A stretch of 64,000 bases of DNA, taken from NCBI GenBank assembly GCA_964500675.1, contig CAZCNY010000006.1, forward strand, positions 1 through 64,000, in the 5' to 3' direction. The notes beneath the pieces were generated by a model, which did no database searches, was not told where the DNA came from, and saw nothing but the letters and a program-made list of their open reading frames with translations. Source of the DNA: CAMLJR01 sp964500675. GTDB lineage: Bacteria > Pseudomonadota > Gammaproteobacteria > Pseudomonadales > CAMLJR01. Position 1 is the stretch's first letter; each line of letters begins with the position of its first letter. Below are positions 33,588 through 43,806 of the stretch, in pieces. Both the position numbers and the translations under genes were made by a program.

Positions 33588-34247
33588 TCAATCCCGATCC
33601 GGCGCACCGAGCGGAAAAAATGGGCGAAAATATCGCGCTTCATCGACCGCTCGCGCGAACGACGGACGCGCAAGCAAGCGTTGGCGGTAGGCGATGACAT
33701 TGGTGAATTGCGCTGGAATCGGAAGCACCCAGTCAGCATAAAACAATGCGGGTGACGCCGCGCAATCGGCGATGGTGAATAGGGAGCCGATCGCCCACTC
33801 GCGATCGGCGAGCGTGTTATCGAGCCAGGCATAGGCGATGTTTAACTGGCGTCTCGCTTGTTCAACCCCGAAAGGATCGCGCCTGTCGGCGGGGCGCAAA
33901 ACGTCGGCCACGAATTTCTGTGCCGGCGTCATGATGTCGTTATCGAAGCAGCGATCCATGAAACGCGCTTCGAGCGCTGCGCTCGCATCAGCGGGAATCA
34001 ACCGCGTTTTGCCGGGATAATGCTGATCGAGATATTCGAGAATGATGGTCGATTCAACATACGTCTTACCGTTATCGGTCAGCACCGGAAAACGTTTGAA
34101 TGGCCACAAGGACTCAAGCTCTGCCTGGATTTCCGCGTCGTCGTGATTAACCTGCCGATACTCGAACGGCGTATCATTTTCGTACAACGCTATCAGAACT
34201 TTTTGCGAATATGACGAGAAAGGGTGAGCGTAGAGCTTGAGCGACAT
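33588..34247 (-). CDS. Glutathione S-transferase family protein
   Basis: A 219-aa protein with a thioredoxin-like N-terminal domain (KLYAHPFSSYSQKVLIALYE; FPVLTDNGKTYVEST is the glutathione-binding loop) and an all-helical C-terminal domain (SLFTIADCAASPAL motif). Substrate specificity cannot be read from the sequence. It lies between gltD and hemE on the same strand, an insertion relative to the usual gltD-hemE order. Confidence 0.9.
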   Translation of the reverse strand: MSLKLYAHPFSSYSQKVLIALYENDTPFEYRQVNHDDAEIQAELESLWPFKRFPVLTDNGKTYVESTIILEYLDQHYPGKTRLIPADASAALEARFMDRCFDNDIMTPAQKFVADVLRPADRRDPFGVEQARRQLNIAYAWLDNTLADREWAIGSLFTIADCAASPALFYADWVLPIPAQFTNVIAYRQRLLARPSFARAVDEARYFRPFFPLGAPDRD

Positions 34248-34346
34248 GATCGATGCCTCGAGTTCGAATGATTCGTCTTATGGTCGAATGCGATCGCGGT
34301 TAATCGACAATCCCGCAAAAATAAATTCCATCGTTAAACCTCGGCA

Positions 34347-35768
34347 CTATACGCCAAGAAAGTCGAGAATACCTTCCGCCGCCTGCCGTCCCTCCCAAAT
34401 CGCCGTGACGACGAGATCGGAGCCGCGCACCATATCGCCGCCCGCAAAAATTTTTGGATTGCTCGTCTGGAATTTATAGGTTTGTTTTTCGAGCGCCACG
34501 ACGCCGCCCCATTCGTTGATTTTGACATTGGCCTTGTCAAACCATGGCGCGGGATTGGGACGAAATCCAAATGCGATCAGGACGATGTCCGCATCCAAAA
34601 TTTCTTCGCTGCCAGGAATCACTTCGGGACGGCGGCGGCCTTTGGCGTCGGGTTCGCCGAGTTGTGTCGTCACCAGTTTTACGCCTTTGACACCGCGCTT
34701 GTCGCCGATGATTTCCACGGGCTGGCGATTGAATAAAAATGCCACGCCTTCCTCGCGTGAATTTACCACTTCGCGGCGCGAGCCCGGCATATTTTCTTCA
34801 TCGCGTCGATACGCGCAGGTCACGCTCGTCGCGCCCTGACGAATCGCCGTGCGATTGCAATCCATCGCGGTATCGCCGCCGCCGAGCACGACGACGCGCT
34901 TATCGTTCACGCTGACAAATTCGGCCGGATCTTTTTCCCAGCCCATATTGTGATTGACGTTAGCGATCAAAAACGGCAGCGCATCGTAAACGCCCGGTAA
35001 ATCCTCGCCGGGAAAACCGCCCTTCATGTATGTGTACGTGCCCATCCCCATAAATACGGCGTCGTATTCGGCGAGCATTTGTTCGAGTGTGATATCGCGA
35101 CCGACTTCAATATTTAAACGAAATTCGATACCCATTTCTTCGAATACTTTTCGCCGGCGCTGCATCACCGATTTCTCCAGCTTGAATTCCGGAATGCCGA
35201 ACGTGAGCAGGCCGCCGATTTCGGGATAACGATCGAATACGACGGGCTTCACGCCCGCGCGCACGAGCACATCCGCGCAGCCAATACCGGCGGGGCCGGC
35301 GCCGATCACGGCGACTTTTTTATCGGTCCATACACGCTTGGATAAATCGGGTTTCCAACCGAGTGCGAGCGCGGTATCAGCAATGTATTTTTCGGCGGCG
35401 CCGATCGTCACCGCGCCGAAACCGGCGTTGAGCGTGCACGCGCCTTCGCACAGGCGGTCCTGCGGACACACGCGCCCGCACACCTCAGGCAAACTGTTAG
35501 TCTGATGACTCAGTTCAGCCGCCGCGAATAAATTGCCGTCGCTGATCAATTGCAGCCAATCGGGAATGTAATTGTGCACGGGGCATTTCCATTCGCAGTA
35601 CGGATTGCCGCAACCGAGACAGCGCTCGGCCTGCTCTTCCACCTGCGCTTCGCGATAGGGCGCATAAATTTCAACGAACTGCGCGGCGCGCCGATCGAGC
35701 GCAATTTTCTCGGGATCTTTGCGACCGACATCGAGAAACTGAAATGAGTTGTGCGCGTGCTCAGCCAT
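34347..35768 (-). CDS. gltD: Glutamate synthase small subunit
   Basis: A 473-aa subunit that passes electrons from NADPH to GltB. The N-terminal iron-sulphur motif AERCLGCGNPYCEWKCPVHN is followed by two Rossmann sites: FAD-binding AVIGAGPAGIGCADVL and NADPH-binding VVVLGGGDTAMDCNR. It begins 12 bases after gltB stops, on the same strand, so the two are co-expressed to make glutamate from glutamine and 2-oxoglutarate. Confidence 0.97.
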   Translation of the reverse strand: MAEHAHNSFQFLDVGRKDPEKIALDRRAAQFVEIYAPYREAQVEEQAERCLGCGNPYCEWKCPVHNYIPDWLQLISDGNLFAAAELSHQTNSLPEVCGRVCPQDRLCEGACTLNAGFGAVTIGAAEKYIADTALALGWKPDLSKRVWTDKKVAVIGAGPAGIGCADVLVRAGVKPVVFDRYPEIGGLLTFGIPEFKLEKSVMQRRRKVFEEMGIEFRLNIEVGRDITLEQMLAEYDAVFMGMGTYTYMKGGFPGEDLPGVYDALPFLIANVNHNMGWEKDPAEFVSVNDKRVVVLGGGDTAMDCNRTAIRQGATSVTCAYRRDEENMPGSRREVVNSREEGVAFLFNRQPVEIIGDKRGVKGVKLVTTQLGEPDAKGRRRPEVIPGSEEILDADIVLIAFGFRPNPAPWFDKANVKINEWGGVVALEKQTYKFQTSNPKIFAGGDMVRGSDLVVTAIWEGRQAAEGILDFLGV

Positions 35769-35780
35769 AATAATTACCGC

Positions 35781-38700
35781 TCATTGCGGACTGTATTTCG
35801 TCAATTTAAGCAGCGAATCGATACTCGCCGCCTTCGGTTTCACCATCCAGAATTTGCGCGCGTAATCGGCAAAATCTTCGAGAATTTGCGCGCCCCATGC
35901 CGAACCCGTTTCGGCGACGAATTCGCGAATGATGCCGCGCAGATGACCGCGGTGCGCTTCGTACGGCTCGCTGTTGATGCGATTGATTTCGACGAGTTCG
36001 CTGTTGTAGCGATCGACGAAGCGATGATCCTCGTCGAGCACATAGGCAAATCCGCCGGTCATGCCCGCGCCGAAATTCACGCCGGTGGGGCCGAGCACGG
36101 TGATGTGTCCGCCGGTCATGTATTCGCAGCAGTGATCGCCAACGCCTTCGACGACTGCCATCGCACCCGAATTGCGCACACCGAAACGTTCGCCCGCGCG
36201 GCCCGCCGCGAACAATTTGCCGCCTGTCGCGCCGTACAAACACGTGTTGCCGACGATGGCTGCGTCTTTCGATGCGAATGTGCTGTTGCGCGGCGGATAA
36301 ATCACGAGCTTGCCACCCGCCATGCCTTTGCCGACGTAATCGTTGGCATCGCCCTCAAGGATCATGTGCAAACCGCCTGCGTTCCACACGCCGAAACTCT
36401 GTCCGGCAGTGCCGCTTAGTCGAAGCGTTATAGGCGCATCGCGCATACCGAGATCGCCGTGACGGCGCGCGATTTCTCCCGACAGGCGCGCGCCGATCGA
36501 ACGATCGCCGTTGCGCACGGCGAACGTAAACTCGCCGCCGCTTTTGTTTTCAATCGCGGCATGTGTCGCCTGCCACATCGCTTCGGCTTTCACCGCTTTG
36601 TCGTAGGGTGGATTCGATTTTTGTATGCAGAATTCGGGTTTGCCCTGCGCTTTCGGATCTTTCCACAAAATGCGCGACAAATCGAGATTGCGTTGCTTCG
36701 CGGTTTGTCCTTCGCGCACAACCAATAAATCGGTGCGGCCGATCAATTCTTCGAGCGAGCGCACGCCGATTCTTGCGAGCCACTCGCGCGTTTCCTGCGC
36801 GATGAATTTGAAAAAGTTGGTAACCATCTCGACGGTGCCGATGAAATAGCCGTCGCGCAAGCGCGCATCCTGCGTCGCCACGCCCGTCGCGCAATTGTTC
36901 AAATGGCAGATGCGCAGATATTTGCAGCCGAGTGCCACCATCGGCGCGGTGCCAAAACCAAAACTCTCGGCGCCGAGAATCGCGGCTTTAATGACGTCGA
37001 ACCCCGTTTTCAAACCGCCATCGGTCTGCACGCGCACCGCGCCGCGCAAACCGTTCGCGCGCAATACCTGCTGCGCTTCGGCTAAACCCAATTCCCACGG
37101 CGAACCTGCGTATTTAATCGACGTGAGCGGACTCGCGGCGGTGCCGCCGTCGTAACCCGAGATCGTGATTAAATCGGCGTAGGCTTTGGCGACACCCGCA
37201 GCGACGGTGCCCACTCCCGGCTCGGAAACCAGTTTTACCGAAACGAGCGCCCGCGGATTCACCTGCTTCAAATCGAAAATCAATTGCGCGAGATCTTCGA
37301 TCGAATAAATATCGTGATGCGGCGGCGGCGAAATCAATGTCACGCCAGGAACCGCATAGCGCAGACGCGCAATGAGCCCATTAACTTTTCCGCCGGGTAA
37401 CTGACCGCCTTCACCGGGTTTCGCGCCCTGCGCGATTTTAATTTGCAGCACTTCGGCATTGACGAGATACGCGGGCGTGACACCGAAACGGCCCGACGCG
37501 ACCTGTTTGATTTTCGATGTGCGCTCGGTGCCGTAGCGCGCGGGATCTTCACCGCCCTCGCCCGAGTTCGAACGCCCGCCCAAACGATTCATCGCCGTAG
37601 CCAGCGCTTCGTGCGCTTCGGGACTCAACGCGCCGAGCGACATACCGGCCGAATCGAAGCGCGGCAGAATGTTTTCGATCGGCTCGACTTCATCGATCGG
37701 AATCGGTGTTAAATCGGCGCGCAATTCGAACATATCGCGAATCATCGCCACCGGCCGCTGGTCGACCAGCGCCGAGTACTCGCGCCAGCGCGCATAATCG
37801 CCGCTTTGCACGGCGTCTTGCAGCGTCATCACGACATCGGGATTGAAGGCGTGATATTCCTGCCCGTGCACGAATTTCAGCAGACCACCTTGCGCAATCG
37901 GCTTGCGCGCTATCCACGCATCGCGCGCAAGCAACATTTGATCATGCTGCAAATCGGCGAATGTCGCGCCTTCGATGCGGCTCGCAACGCCGCGAAAACA
38001 CAAATCGACAACTTCACGCGCCAGTCCAACCGCTTCAAATAATTGTGCGCTGCGGTACGACGCAATCGTCGAGATGCCCATCTTCGACAAAATTTTCAGC
38101 AAGCCTTTGTCGATACCTTTGCGGTAATTTTTTTGCGCGTATTCCGCATCGCCAATCACATCGCCCGTGCGAATCAAATCGTCGATAACACTGTAGGCGA
38201 GATACGGATATACCGCCGTGGCGCCGAAGCCGAGCAGGCAGGCGATTTGATGCGCGTCGCGCGCCGAGCCCGTTTCCGCAACGATATTGGCATCGCAGCG
38301 CAATCCCGCCGTCAACAAGCGATGATGCACCGCACCGACGGCGAGCAGCGAATGCACCGGCAATTTTCCGTTAGCGATCGCGCGATCGGAAAGCACGAGA
38401 ATGACCTTGCGATCGAGCACGGCGGCTGCGGCGACATCGGCAATTTGCGCGACCGCCTGCGCAAGACTCTTTTGTGCGGGATCGTAATTGAGATCGATAA
38501 AATGCGCGGGATAATTCGGTTTATCGATGCTGAGCAGGCGTTCGAATTTGTCGGGCGACAACACCGGCGTCGTTAAAATCACGCGATCGCCGTGATCGGC
38601 GGTTTCCTCGAACACATTTTTTTCGGTGCCGAGACACGTTTCCAAACTCATCACAATCGCTTCGCGCAACGGATCGATCGGCGGATTCGTCACCTGCGCG

Positions 38701-40229
38701 AATTTCTGCCGAAAATAATCGTAGAGCGGGCGCACGTGTTGTGAGAGCACCGCCATCGGCGTGTCGTCGCCCATCGAACCGACCGCTTCGTTGGGCGACT
38801 CGGCCAGCACTTTCAAAATCTGTTCGCGCTCCTCGAAACTGACCTGAAACATTTTCTGATACGTTTTGAGCGCATCGCCGTCGATCAACTCGGGCGCGCG
38901 CTGCGGCTCCATCGTCTCTTCGATGCGCGTGGCATTTTCCTTCAACCATTTTTTATACGGTTGACGTTTTTTCAAACGCTCGTCGATCTCGGCCGTGTGC
39001 ATCACTTCGCCCGTCAGGGTATCGACCGCAAAAATCTGCCCGGGACCGACGCGACCTTTGGCGACGACATCTTCGGGCTTGTATGCGTGCGTGCCGACTT
39101 CGGAAGCGAGCGTGATGAAATCGTCGCGCGTGATCACCCAACGCGCAGGCCGCAAACCGTTGCGATCTAACAGGCAGACTGCGTGGCGGCCGTCGGTGAC
39201 GACAATACCGGCGGGCCCATCCCACGGTTCCATATGCATCGCGTTGAATTCAAAGAACGCTTTGAGATCGGCATCCATGTGTTCGATATTCTGCCAAGCC
39301 GGCGGCACCAGCATGCGCACGGCGCGAAATAAATCCATGCCGCCCGCCAGCAACAAATCGAGCATGTTGTCGAGGCTCGACGAATCCGAACCTGTGCGAT
39401 TGACGAGCGGCGCAATGCTTTTAATATCGGGCAGCAGCGGGTTTTGAAATTTGTTGATGCGCGCATCGGCCCAATTGCGATTGCCGTCGATCGTATTGAT
39501 TTCGCCGTTGTGCGCGAGATAGCGAAACGGCTGCGCAAGCGGCCAGCGCGGTGCGGTATTGGTGGAGAAACGCTGATGAAAAACGCAAATCGATGTTTCA
39601 AGACGCGGATCGTCAAGATCGGGATAAAAGCGCGGCAGATCGGCCGGCATCATCAAACCTTTGTACGCCAGCACTTTGCTCGATAAACAACAGACGTAAA
39701 AATCGCTGTCGGCGCTGTTCGCGATTTCGATTTTGCGCCGCGCGATGTAGAGCTTGGTGCTGAGCTCCTGTTCATCGGTAGTCGCCGCGTTGACGAACAC
39801 CTGCTCGATATGCGGCAACGTCGATAACGCGATTTCGCCGAGCACGGATTTATCGACCGGCACCGCGCGCCAGCCAACCACTTGCAACCCTTCCGCTTTC
39901 AGCCCTGCCTCAACATTGGCGCGCGCCCGCGCGGCGCGATCGGCGTCGTGGCTCAGAAATAGTTGGCCAACGCCATAAAGCGATGTCAGCTCGACCGGAA
40001 AATTTTCGCGCGCGACCGCACGCAGAAACGCATCGGGCTTTTTGAACAGCAGGCCGCAACCGTCACCGGTTTTGCCGTCGGCGCCGATTGCACCGCGATG
40101 GGTCATGCAGCGCAGCGACTCGATCGCCGTGCGCACCAATCGATGGCTCGCCTGCCCTTTCATATGCGCGATCAGACCGAAACCGCAATTGTCGCGCTCG
40201 TCCTCGATTCGATAAAGGCCTTCTGACAT
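35781..40229 (-). CDS. gltB: Glutamate synthase large subunit
   Basis: The 1482-aa catalytic subunit. It has an N-terminal class II glutamine amidotransferase whose nucleophile is C15 (NCGFGLIAHM, after removal of a short propeptide), a central domain, an FMN-dependent synthase domain (SGEGGEDPARYGTERTSKIK and GAKPGEGGQLPGGKV), a 3Fe-4S site (CKYLRICHLNNC near residues 1100-1120) and a C-terminal GxxGxxxG beta-helix. Ammonia from glutamine travels to 2-oxoglutarate. Full length. It starts 218 bases after the SPOR-domain gene ends. Confidence 0.97.
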   Translation of the reverse strand: MSEGLYRIEDERDNCGFGLIAHMKGQASHRLVRTAIESLRCMTHRGAIGADGKTGDGCGLLFKKPDAFLRAVARENFPVELTSLYGVGQLFLSHDADRAARARANVEAGLKAEGLQVVGWRAVPVDKSVLGEIALSTLPHIEQVFVNAATTDEQELSTKLYIARRKIEIANSADSDFYVCCLSSKVLAYKGLMMPADLPRFYPDLDDPRLETSICVFHQRFSTNTAPRWPLAQPFRYLAHNGEINTIDGNRNWADARINKFQNPLLPDIKSIAPLVNRTGSDSSSLDNMLDLLLAGGMDLFRAVRMLVPPAWQNIEHMDADLKAFFEFNAMHMEPWDGPAGIVVTDGRHAVCLLDRNGLRPARWVITRDDFITLASEVGTHAYKPEDVVAKGRVGPGQIFAVDTLTGEVMHTAEIDERLKKRQPYKKWLKENATRIEETMEPQRAPELIDGDALKTYQKMFQVSFEEREQILKVLAESPNEAVGSMGDDTPMAVLSQHVRPLYDYFRQKFAQVTNPPIDPLREAIVMSLETCLGTEKNVFEETADHGDRVILTTPVLSPDKFERLLSIDKPNYPAHFIDLNYDPAQKSLAQAVAQIADVAAAAVLDRKVILVLSDRAIANGKLPVHSLLAVGAVHHRLLTAGLRCDANIVAETGSARDAHQIACLLGFGATAVYPYLAYSVIDDLIRTGDVIGDAEYAQKNYRKGIDKGLLKILSKMGISTIASYRSAQLFEAVGLAREVVDLCFRGVASRIEGATFADLQHDQMLLARDAWIARKPIAQGGLLKFVHGQEYHAFNPDVVMTLQDAVQSGDYARWREYSALVDQRPVAMIRDMFELRADLTPIPIDEVEPIENILPRFDSAGMSLGALSPEAHEALATAMNRLGGRSNSGEGGEDPARYGTERTSKIKQVASGRFGVTPAYLVNAEVLQIKIAQGAKPGEGGQLPGGKVNGLIARLRYAVPGVTLISPPPHHDIYSIEDLAQLIFDLKQVNPRALVSVKLVSEPGVGTVAAGVAKAYADLITISGYDGGTAASPLTSIKYAGSPWELGLAEAQQVLRANGLRGAVRVQTDGGLKTGFDVIKAAILGAESFGFGTAPMVALGCKYLRICHLNNCATGVATQDARLRDGYFIGTVEMVTNFFKFIAQETREWLARIGVRSLEELIGRTDLLVVREGQTAKQRNLDLSRILWKDPKAQGKPEFCIQKSNPPYDKAVKAEAMWQATHAAIENKSGGEFTFAVRNGDRSIGARLSGEIARRHGDLGMRDAPITLRLSGTAGQSFGVWNAGGLHMILEGDANDYVGKGMAGGKLVIYPPRNSTFASKDAAIVGNTCLYGATGGKLFAAGRAGERFGVRNSGAMAVVEGVGDHCCEYMTGGHITVLGPTGVNFGAGMTGGFAYVLDEDHRFVDRYNSELVEINRINSEPYEAHRGHLRGIIREFVAETGSAWGAQILEDFADYARKFWMVKPKAASIDSLLKLTKYSPQ

Positions 40230-40447
40230 TTCTGCTCCGACAAGCGCTTCTCAAATAAAAACCTGCAACATTTCAAATTTGCAGAGCGCACTCAACGCAC
40301 AGCGCCGCGGCTGTGCAGCACATTTGATCCTACACCCGCGGCATCGATATCGACAGATACGCAAACGTCAGACCAACAAGGTAAACAAATGTCACGCAGG
40401 TATCGATCCGAGGATCGCCGCGCAAAGAATTGGGGATAACCGGTGTG
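40230..40447. other. Intergenic region between the SPOR gene and gltB
   Basis: A perfect 7-bp hairpin GCACAGC-GCCGCG-GCTGTGC (40297-40316) lies in the middle. There is no U-run, so it may be a weak terminator or leader structure ahead of gltB. No promoter boxes were convincing. No conserved ORF fits here. Confidence 0.4.
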
Positions 40448-42070
40448 CTAGTGAACGCCGTGATGCGCGCGCAAATCGGCCTGCACATTGGCGAGCGTGC
40501 GCGGCCACGGTTTGCCGCGCTGCGCCGCAGCGGAGAGCTTCGCCAACGCCGCCTGCGCCGCGGCTTTATCGGCATACGGGCCGGTGACAACGATGAACCA
40601 CGGTTTGCCGCGCAGTTGCGTGCGGTAGTAATACAGTTTCAATCCTTTGCCGGCGCCGTTCGCAAATTTGTCCACGGTCGTCGTCGACTCGGCGCCCATC
40701 AGTTGCAACACGTAATGCGCGGCGGGCATTGCCAACAAGGCCTGCTCGTCCGCACTGAGCGCGGATGATGGCATGTTCGCAACGACCGCTTTGCTATTTT
40801 GCTTTTCGACTTCAATTTTTTTGCGCTCGGCTTTTTTGCTGCGCTCCGCCGCGGTCATTTTCGCCGCCGTTACTTTTTCGTTGCGTTTATCGATAGCTCG
40901 ATTTTCATTAGCGATTGCCGCATTGCTCTTATCGATTGTTGGCGCGATAGCGGGAGCTTCTGCTGGCGTTGTCGTCGCTACCGCAGGCGATGACGGCTCC
41001 ACGCGTGGAGTTGTCACTGCGGGGGTTGTCGTGTCAGGTAATTTCAGTGTCACCGTGCGCTGCTCAGCGTTGCTGTTCCCGTCCGATGGCGCGGTTTGAT
41101 TTTCAGAGGGCTGCGGTGTTGTCGCGACGGTTGTTGACTGCGAGACTGTTGTTGACTGCGAAACCGTTGTTGACTGTGGAACCGTTGTTGGCTGCGAAAC
41201 AATTGTTGACTGTGAATTAGAACCGCCGCGATACAGCACCAACAAAATCACGACAGCCAATAGTCCGGCGATAACGCCGATATGCAGTGCGGGCAACGCC
41301 TTGATGCGACGCGCGACGCGCGATGACTCGCTCGGTCGCGCAAACAATTGCGGCGCGAACAGATCGATCGCAGCAAAATTGCCGCCACTCTGCGCGAACA
41401 GTTGATCGAATTCCGCATCGCTCAGCGGCCGCTCTTCGCGATAGCCCGCCGCCTGCAATTTCGTGCGCACATAATCCGCCGTTTCGTTGCGATCGAGCGG
41501 TGACAGTTCGAGTATCTCCGCCGCCCCGGCTTGCGCTTGGTGCCACGCGGTCGCCAAATCCGCCTCGCCGGCAAGCAATAAACGCAGGCGCCCGCCCGCG
41601 CCCGTCACAAGCGCTGCGCATTCCGCCAAGGTGTCAACCGACAACAGGTGCGCCGCATCGACGGCGAGCAGTATGGGCTGGGGGTCGCCCTCGGCGGGAC
41701 GCACGCGCTCCAACGCCAGCACTAATTCAGCATTACTCGCCGCAACCGTGCCGGGCAAGCCGAGCGCAGCGGCGAGCAACCCGCGAATTTCGGCGGCGTC
41801 CATCAACACGGTCGCTTCGATACGACAAATATCGGTGAGATCTTTCAGTTCTTTTTCGACTTCATCAAGCGTGCGCGTTTTGCCCGCACCATCGGCGCCG
41901 AGCAGCAGCACGATCGCACCCGAAAAATACAGCGCATGCACGGCGCGCTGCACGAGAAAGCGGCGCTGCGCACCGACAAAGAAGAAATCGGGCAGCGCAG
42001 CGCGAATGAAAGGGTCGAATTCGAGACCCAAACGCGTGTAATACTCAATATCAGGTGGCGCTGGCTGCAT
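40448..42070 (-). CDS. damX: AAA ATPase / SPOR-domain protein, DamX-like
   Basis: A 540-aa protein. N-terminal AAA ATPase (about 1-235; Walker A GADGAGKT, Walker B region PILLAVDAAHLL), one transmembrane helix (about 258-276, IGVIAGLLAVVILLVLY), a long low-complexity Ser/Thr/Gln linker with about five six-residue repeats, and a C-terminal SPOR domain (about 455-530) that binds denuded septal peptidoglycan. This ExeA-like ATPase plus SPOR layout is the Pseudomonas-type DamX. It sits between aroB and gltB, as in Pseudomonas. Likely acts at the division site. Confidence 0.88.
   Translation of the reverse strand: MQPAPPDIEYYTRLGLEFDPFIRAALPDFFFVGAQRRFLVQRAVHALYFSGAIVLLLGADGAGKTRTLDEVEKELKDLTDICRIEATVLMDAAEIRGLLAAALGLPGTVAASNAELVLALERVRPAEGDPQPILLAVDAAHLLSVDTLAECAALVTGAGGRLRLLLAGEADLATAWHQAQAGAAEILELSPLDRNETADYVRTKLQAAGYREERPLSDAEFDQLFAQSGGNFAAIDLFAPQLFARPSESSRVARRIKALPALHIGVIAGLLAVVILLVLYRGGSNSQSTIVSQPTTVPQSTTVSQSTTVSQSTTVATTPQPSENQTAPSDGNSNAEQRTVTLKLPDTTTPAVTTPRVEPSSPAVATTTPAEAPAIAPTIDKSNAAIANENRAIDKRNEKVTAAKMTAAERSKKAERKKIEVEKQNSKAVVANMPSSALSADEQALLAMPAAHYVLQLMGAESTTTVDKFANGAGKGLKLYYYRTQLRGKPWFIVVTGPYADKAAAQAALAKLSAAAQRGKPWPRTLANVQADLRAHHGVH
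41130..41216. repeat. 18-bp tandem repeats inside the SPOR gene
   Basis: About five copies of an 18-base unit (consensus GTTGTTGACTGCGAAACC) encode repeated six-residue units of the type S/P-TTV-S/P-Q in the linker after the transmembrane helix. In-frame slippage would change linker length without a frameshift. Confidence 0.85.
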
Positions 42071-42133
42071 TCATCCCCCGTCTTGCGCTAACTCTAACGC
42101 AACGCGGCACCGCGTGTTTGATCGCCAAAACGA

Positions 42134-43207
42134 TTACGCTGCGGCGATGCACGCTTTCAATTCACTCAACGGAAAATCGGATGTGACGGTCGCTTTACCA
42201 ATGGCTTTAAGCAATACGAGTCGCAACTGTCCATCCAATACTTTTTTATCGACAGCCATCAATTCTAAAAATTGTTCGACAGTCATGCCTTCGGGCGGCC
42301 GCAACGGTAATTCCGCCCGCGCGAGCAGATCGCGCAAAACCGCGACGGCTTTGGTGTCGATCCAGCCCAAACGCGCGGAAAAGTCGGCCGCCATCAACAT
42401 GCCAACCGCAACAGCTTCGCCGTGCAGCCATTCGCCGTAGCCCTGCGCGGTTTCGATGGCATGACCGAAGGTGTGTCCCAAATTTAAGATCGCGCGCAAA
42501 CCGCCTTCACGCTCGTCCGCCGCGACGACTTTTGCTTTATTAAGACACGATCGATAAATGGCCTCGCGCAATAGGTTCGCATCGCGCGCCATGAGATCAT
42601 CGATATTTTGCCGCAGCCAATCGTAAAACTCCGCATCGCCAATCAAACCGTATTTAATGATTTCGGCAATGCCTGTGGAAAATTCGCGTCGCGGCAACGT
42701 ATTCAACACATCGGTATCGGCAATCACACAGCGCGGCTGATGAAACGCACCAATCATGTTTTTTCCGAGCGGATGGTTGACGCCGGTTTTGCCACCGACC
42801 GATGAATCCACCTGCGCGAGCAATGTCGTCGGCATTTGCACGAAATCGACACCACGCTGATAACATGCCGCCGCAAAACCCGTCATATCGCCGACCACAC
42901 CGCCACCCAGCGCAATCAATGTTGTCGTGCGATTGTGGCGACGCTGCAACAGCACATCGAAAATTGCATTCAATTGCGCGAGTGTTTTGTATTGCTCGCC
43001 GTCGGGCAAAATAACTTCATCGACTTGCAATCCGCGCAATGCGTTTTTCACGCGATCGAGATACAACGGCGCTACCGTCGCGTTGGTCACGATACACACT
43101 TGCTTACCGGCAATGCGCGGCGCAATTAAATCGGCGCGCACCAGCAACTGCGCACCGATATGAATGGGATAAGAGCGATCGCCGAGATCGACCGTGAGTG
43201 TCTGCAT
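42134..43207 (-). CDS. aroB: 3-dehydroquinate synthase
   Basis: A 357-aa NAD- and metal-dependent enzyme that converts DAHP to 3-dehydroquinate, second step of the shikimate pathway. Motifs: PDGEQYKTL, ALGGGVVGDMTGFAAACYQRG, LLAQVDSSVGGKTGVNHP and LNLGHTFGHAIE with metal-binding His residues. The start at 43207 gives the canonical MQTLTVDLG; the frame is open further upstream but without homology. It follows aroK by 69 bases. Confidence 0.96.
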   Translation of the reverse strand: MQTLTVDLGDRSYPIHIGAQLLVRADLIAPRIAGKQVCIVTNATVAPLYLDRVKNALRGLQVDEVILPDGEQYKTLAQLNAIFDVLLQRRHNRTTTLIALGGGVVGDMTGFAAACYQRGVDFVQMPTTLLAQVDSSVGGKTGVNHPLGKNMIGAFHQPRCVIADTDVLNTLPRREFSTGIAEIIKYGLIGDAEFYDWLRQNIDDLMARDANLLREAIYRSCLNKAKVVAADEREGGLRAILNLGHTFGHAIETAQGYGEWLHGEAVAVGMLMAADFSARLGWIDTKAVAVLRDLLARAELPLRPPEGMTVEQFLELMAVDKKVLDGQLRLVLLKAIGKATVTSDFPLSELKACIAAA

Positions 43208-43276
43208 AGGAAGTTTCGTATTGATCGATAGCTGCGCACGATAACGCGCCATCGCGTGTAAGGCAATGTGCGGGAA

Positions 43277-43795
43277 CTAAGCGAGCTCGCGCAGGCGCGC
43301 GGCGAGATCTTGCGCAACAACTTTGGGGCCGCGACCGTCGGTATCGACAACGATATCGGCGATCTCGCGATAAAGCGGCTCACGAATGGTCATCAATTCG
43401 GCCAACACGCGCGCGGGGTCATCGTTTTGCAATAGCGGGCGCTTGCGATCGCGACTCGTGCGGCGCACTTGCTCATCGACCGACGTGTGCAGATAAATGA
43501 CGGTGCCTGTCGCCGACATCATTTTGCGGTTGTCCGCCGACAACACTGCGCCACCGCCCGTGGAAATCAACACGCGATCGAGCTGACACAATTCGTTCAA
43601 CGCCGCGGATTCGCGAATGCGAAAACCCACCTCGCCTTCACGATCGAAGATCCATGGAATATCGACGCCCGAGCGCGCTTCGATTTCGCGATCGACGTCG
43701 ATAAATTCGAGGCTCAAATCATCGGCCAGTAACTTGCCGATGGTGGTCTTGCCGGCCCCCATGGGACCGACAAGAAAGACGCGGGTTACCGCCAT
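43277..43795 (-). CDS. aroK: Shikimate kinase
   Basis: A 172-aa P-loop kinase that phosphorylates shikimate. Walker A is GPMGAGKTTIGK near residue 11, the shikimate-binding DVDREIEARSG follows, and STGGGAVLSADNR marks the adenine and substrate region. Normal length. It begins 11 bases after the pilQ stop, so it may share the pilus transcript. Confidence 0.96.
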   Translation of the reverse strand: MAVTRVFLVGPMGAGKTTIGKLLADDLSLEFIDVDREIEARSGVDIPWIFDREGEVGFRIRESAALNELCQLDRVLISTGGGAVLSADNRKMMSATGTVIYLHTSVDEQVRRTSRDRKRPLLQNDDPARVLAELMTIREPLYREIADIVVDTDGRGPKVVAQDLAARLRELA

Positions 43796-43806
43796 AAATC
43801 TTGAAA

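Noticed and set aside
32459..33832. HemE extended by about 100 residues at its N-terminus
   Set aside because: The extra residues are Arg/Ser-rich, match nothing in HemE and the canonical start at 33523 gives the usual length.
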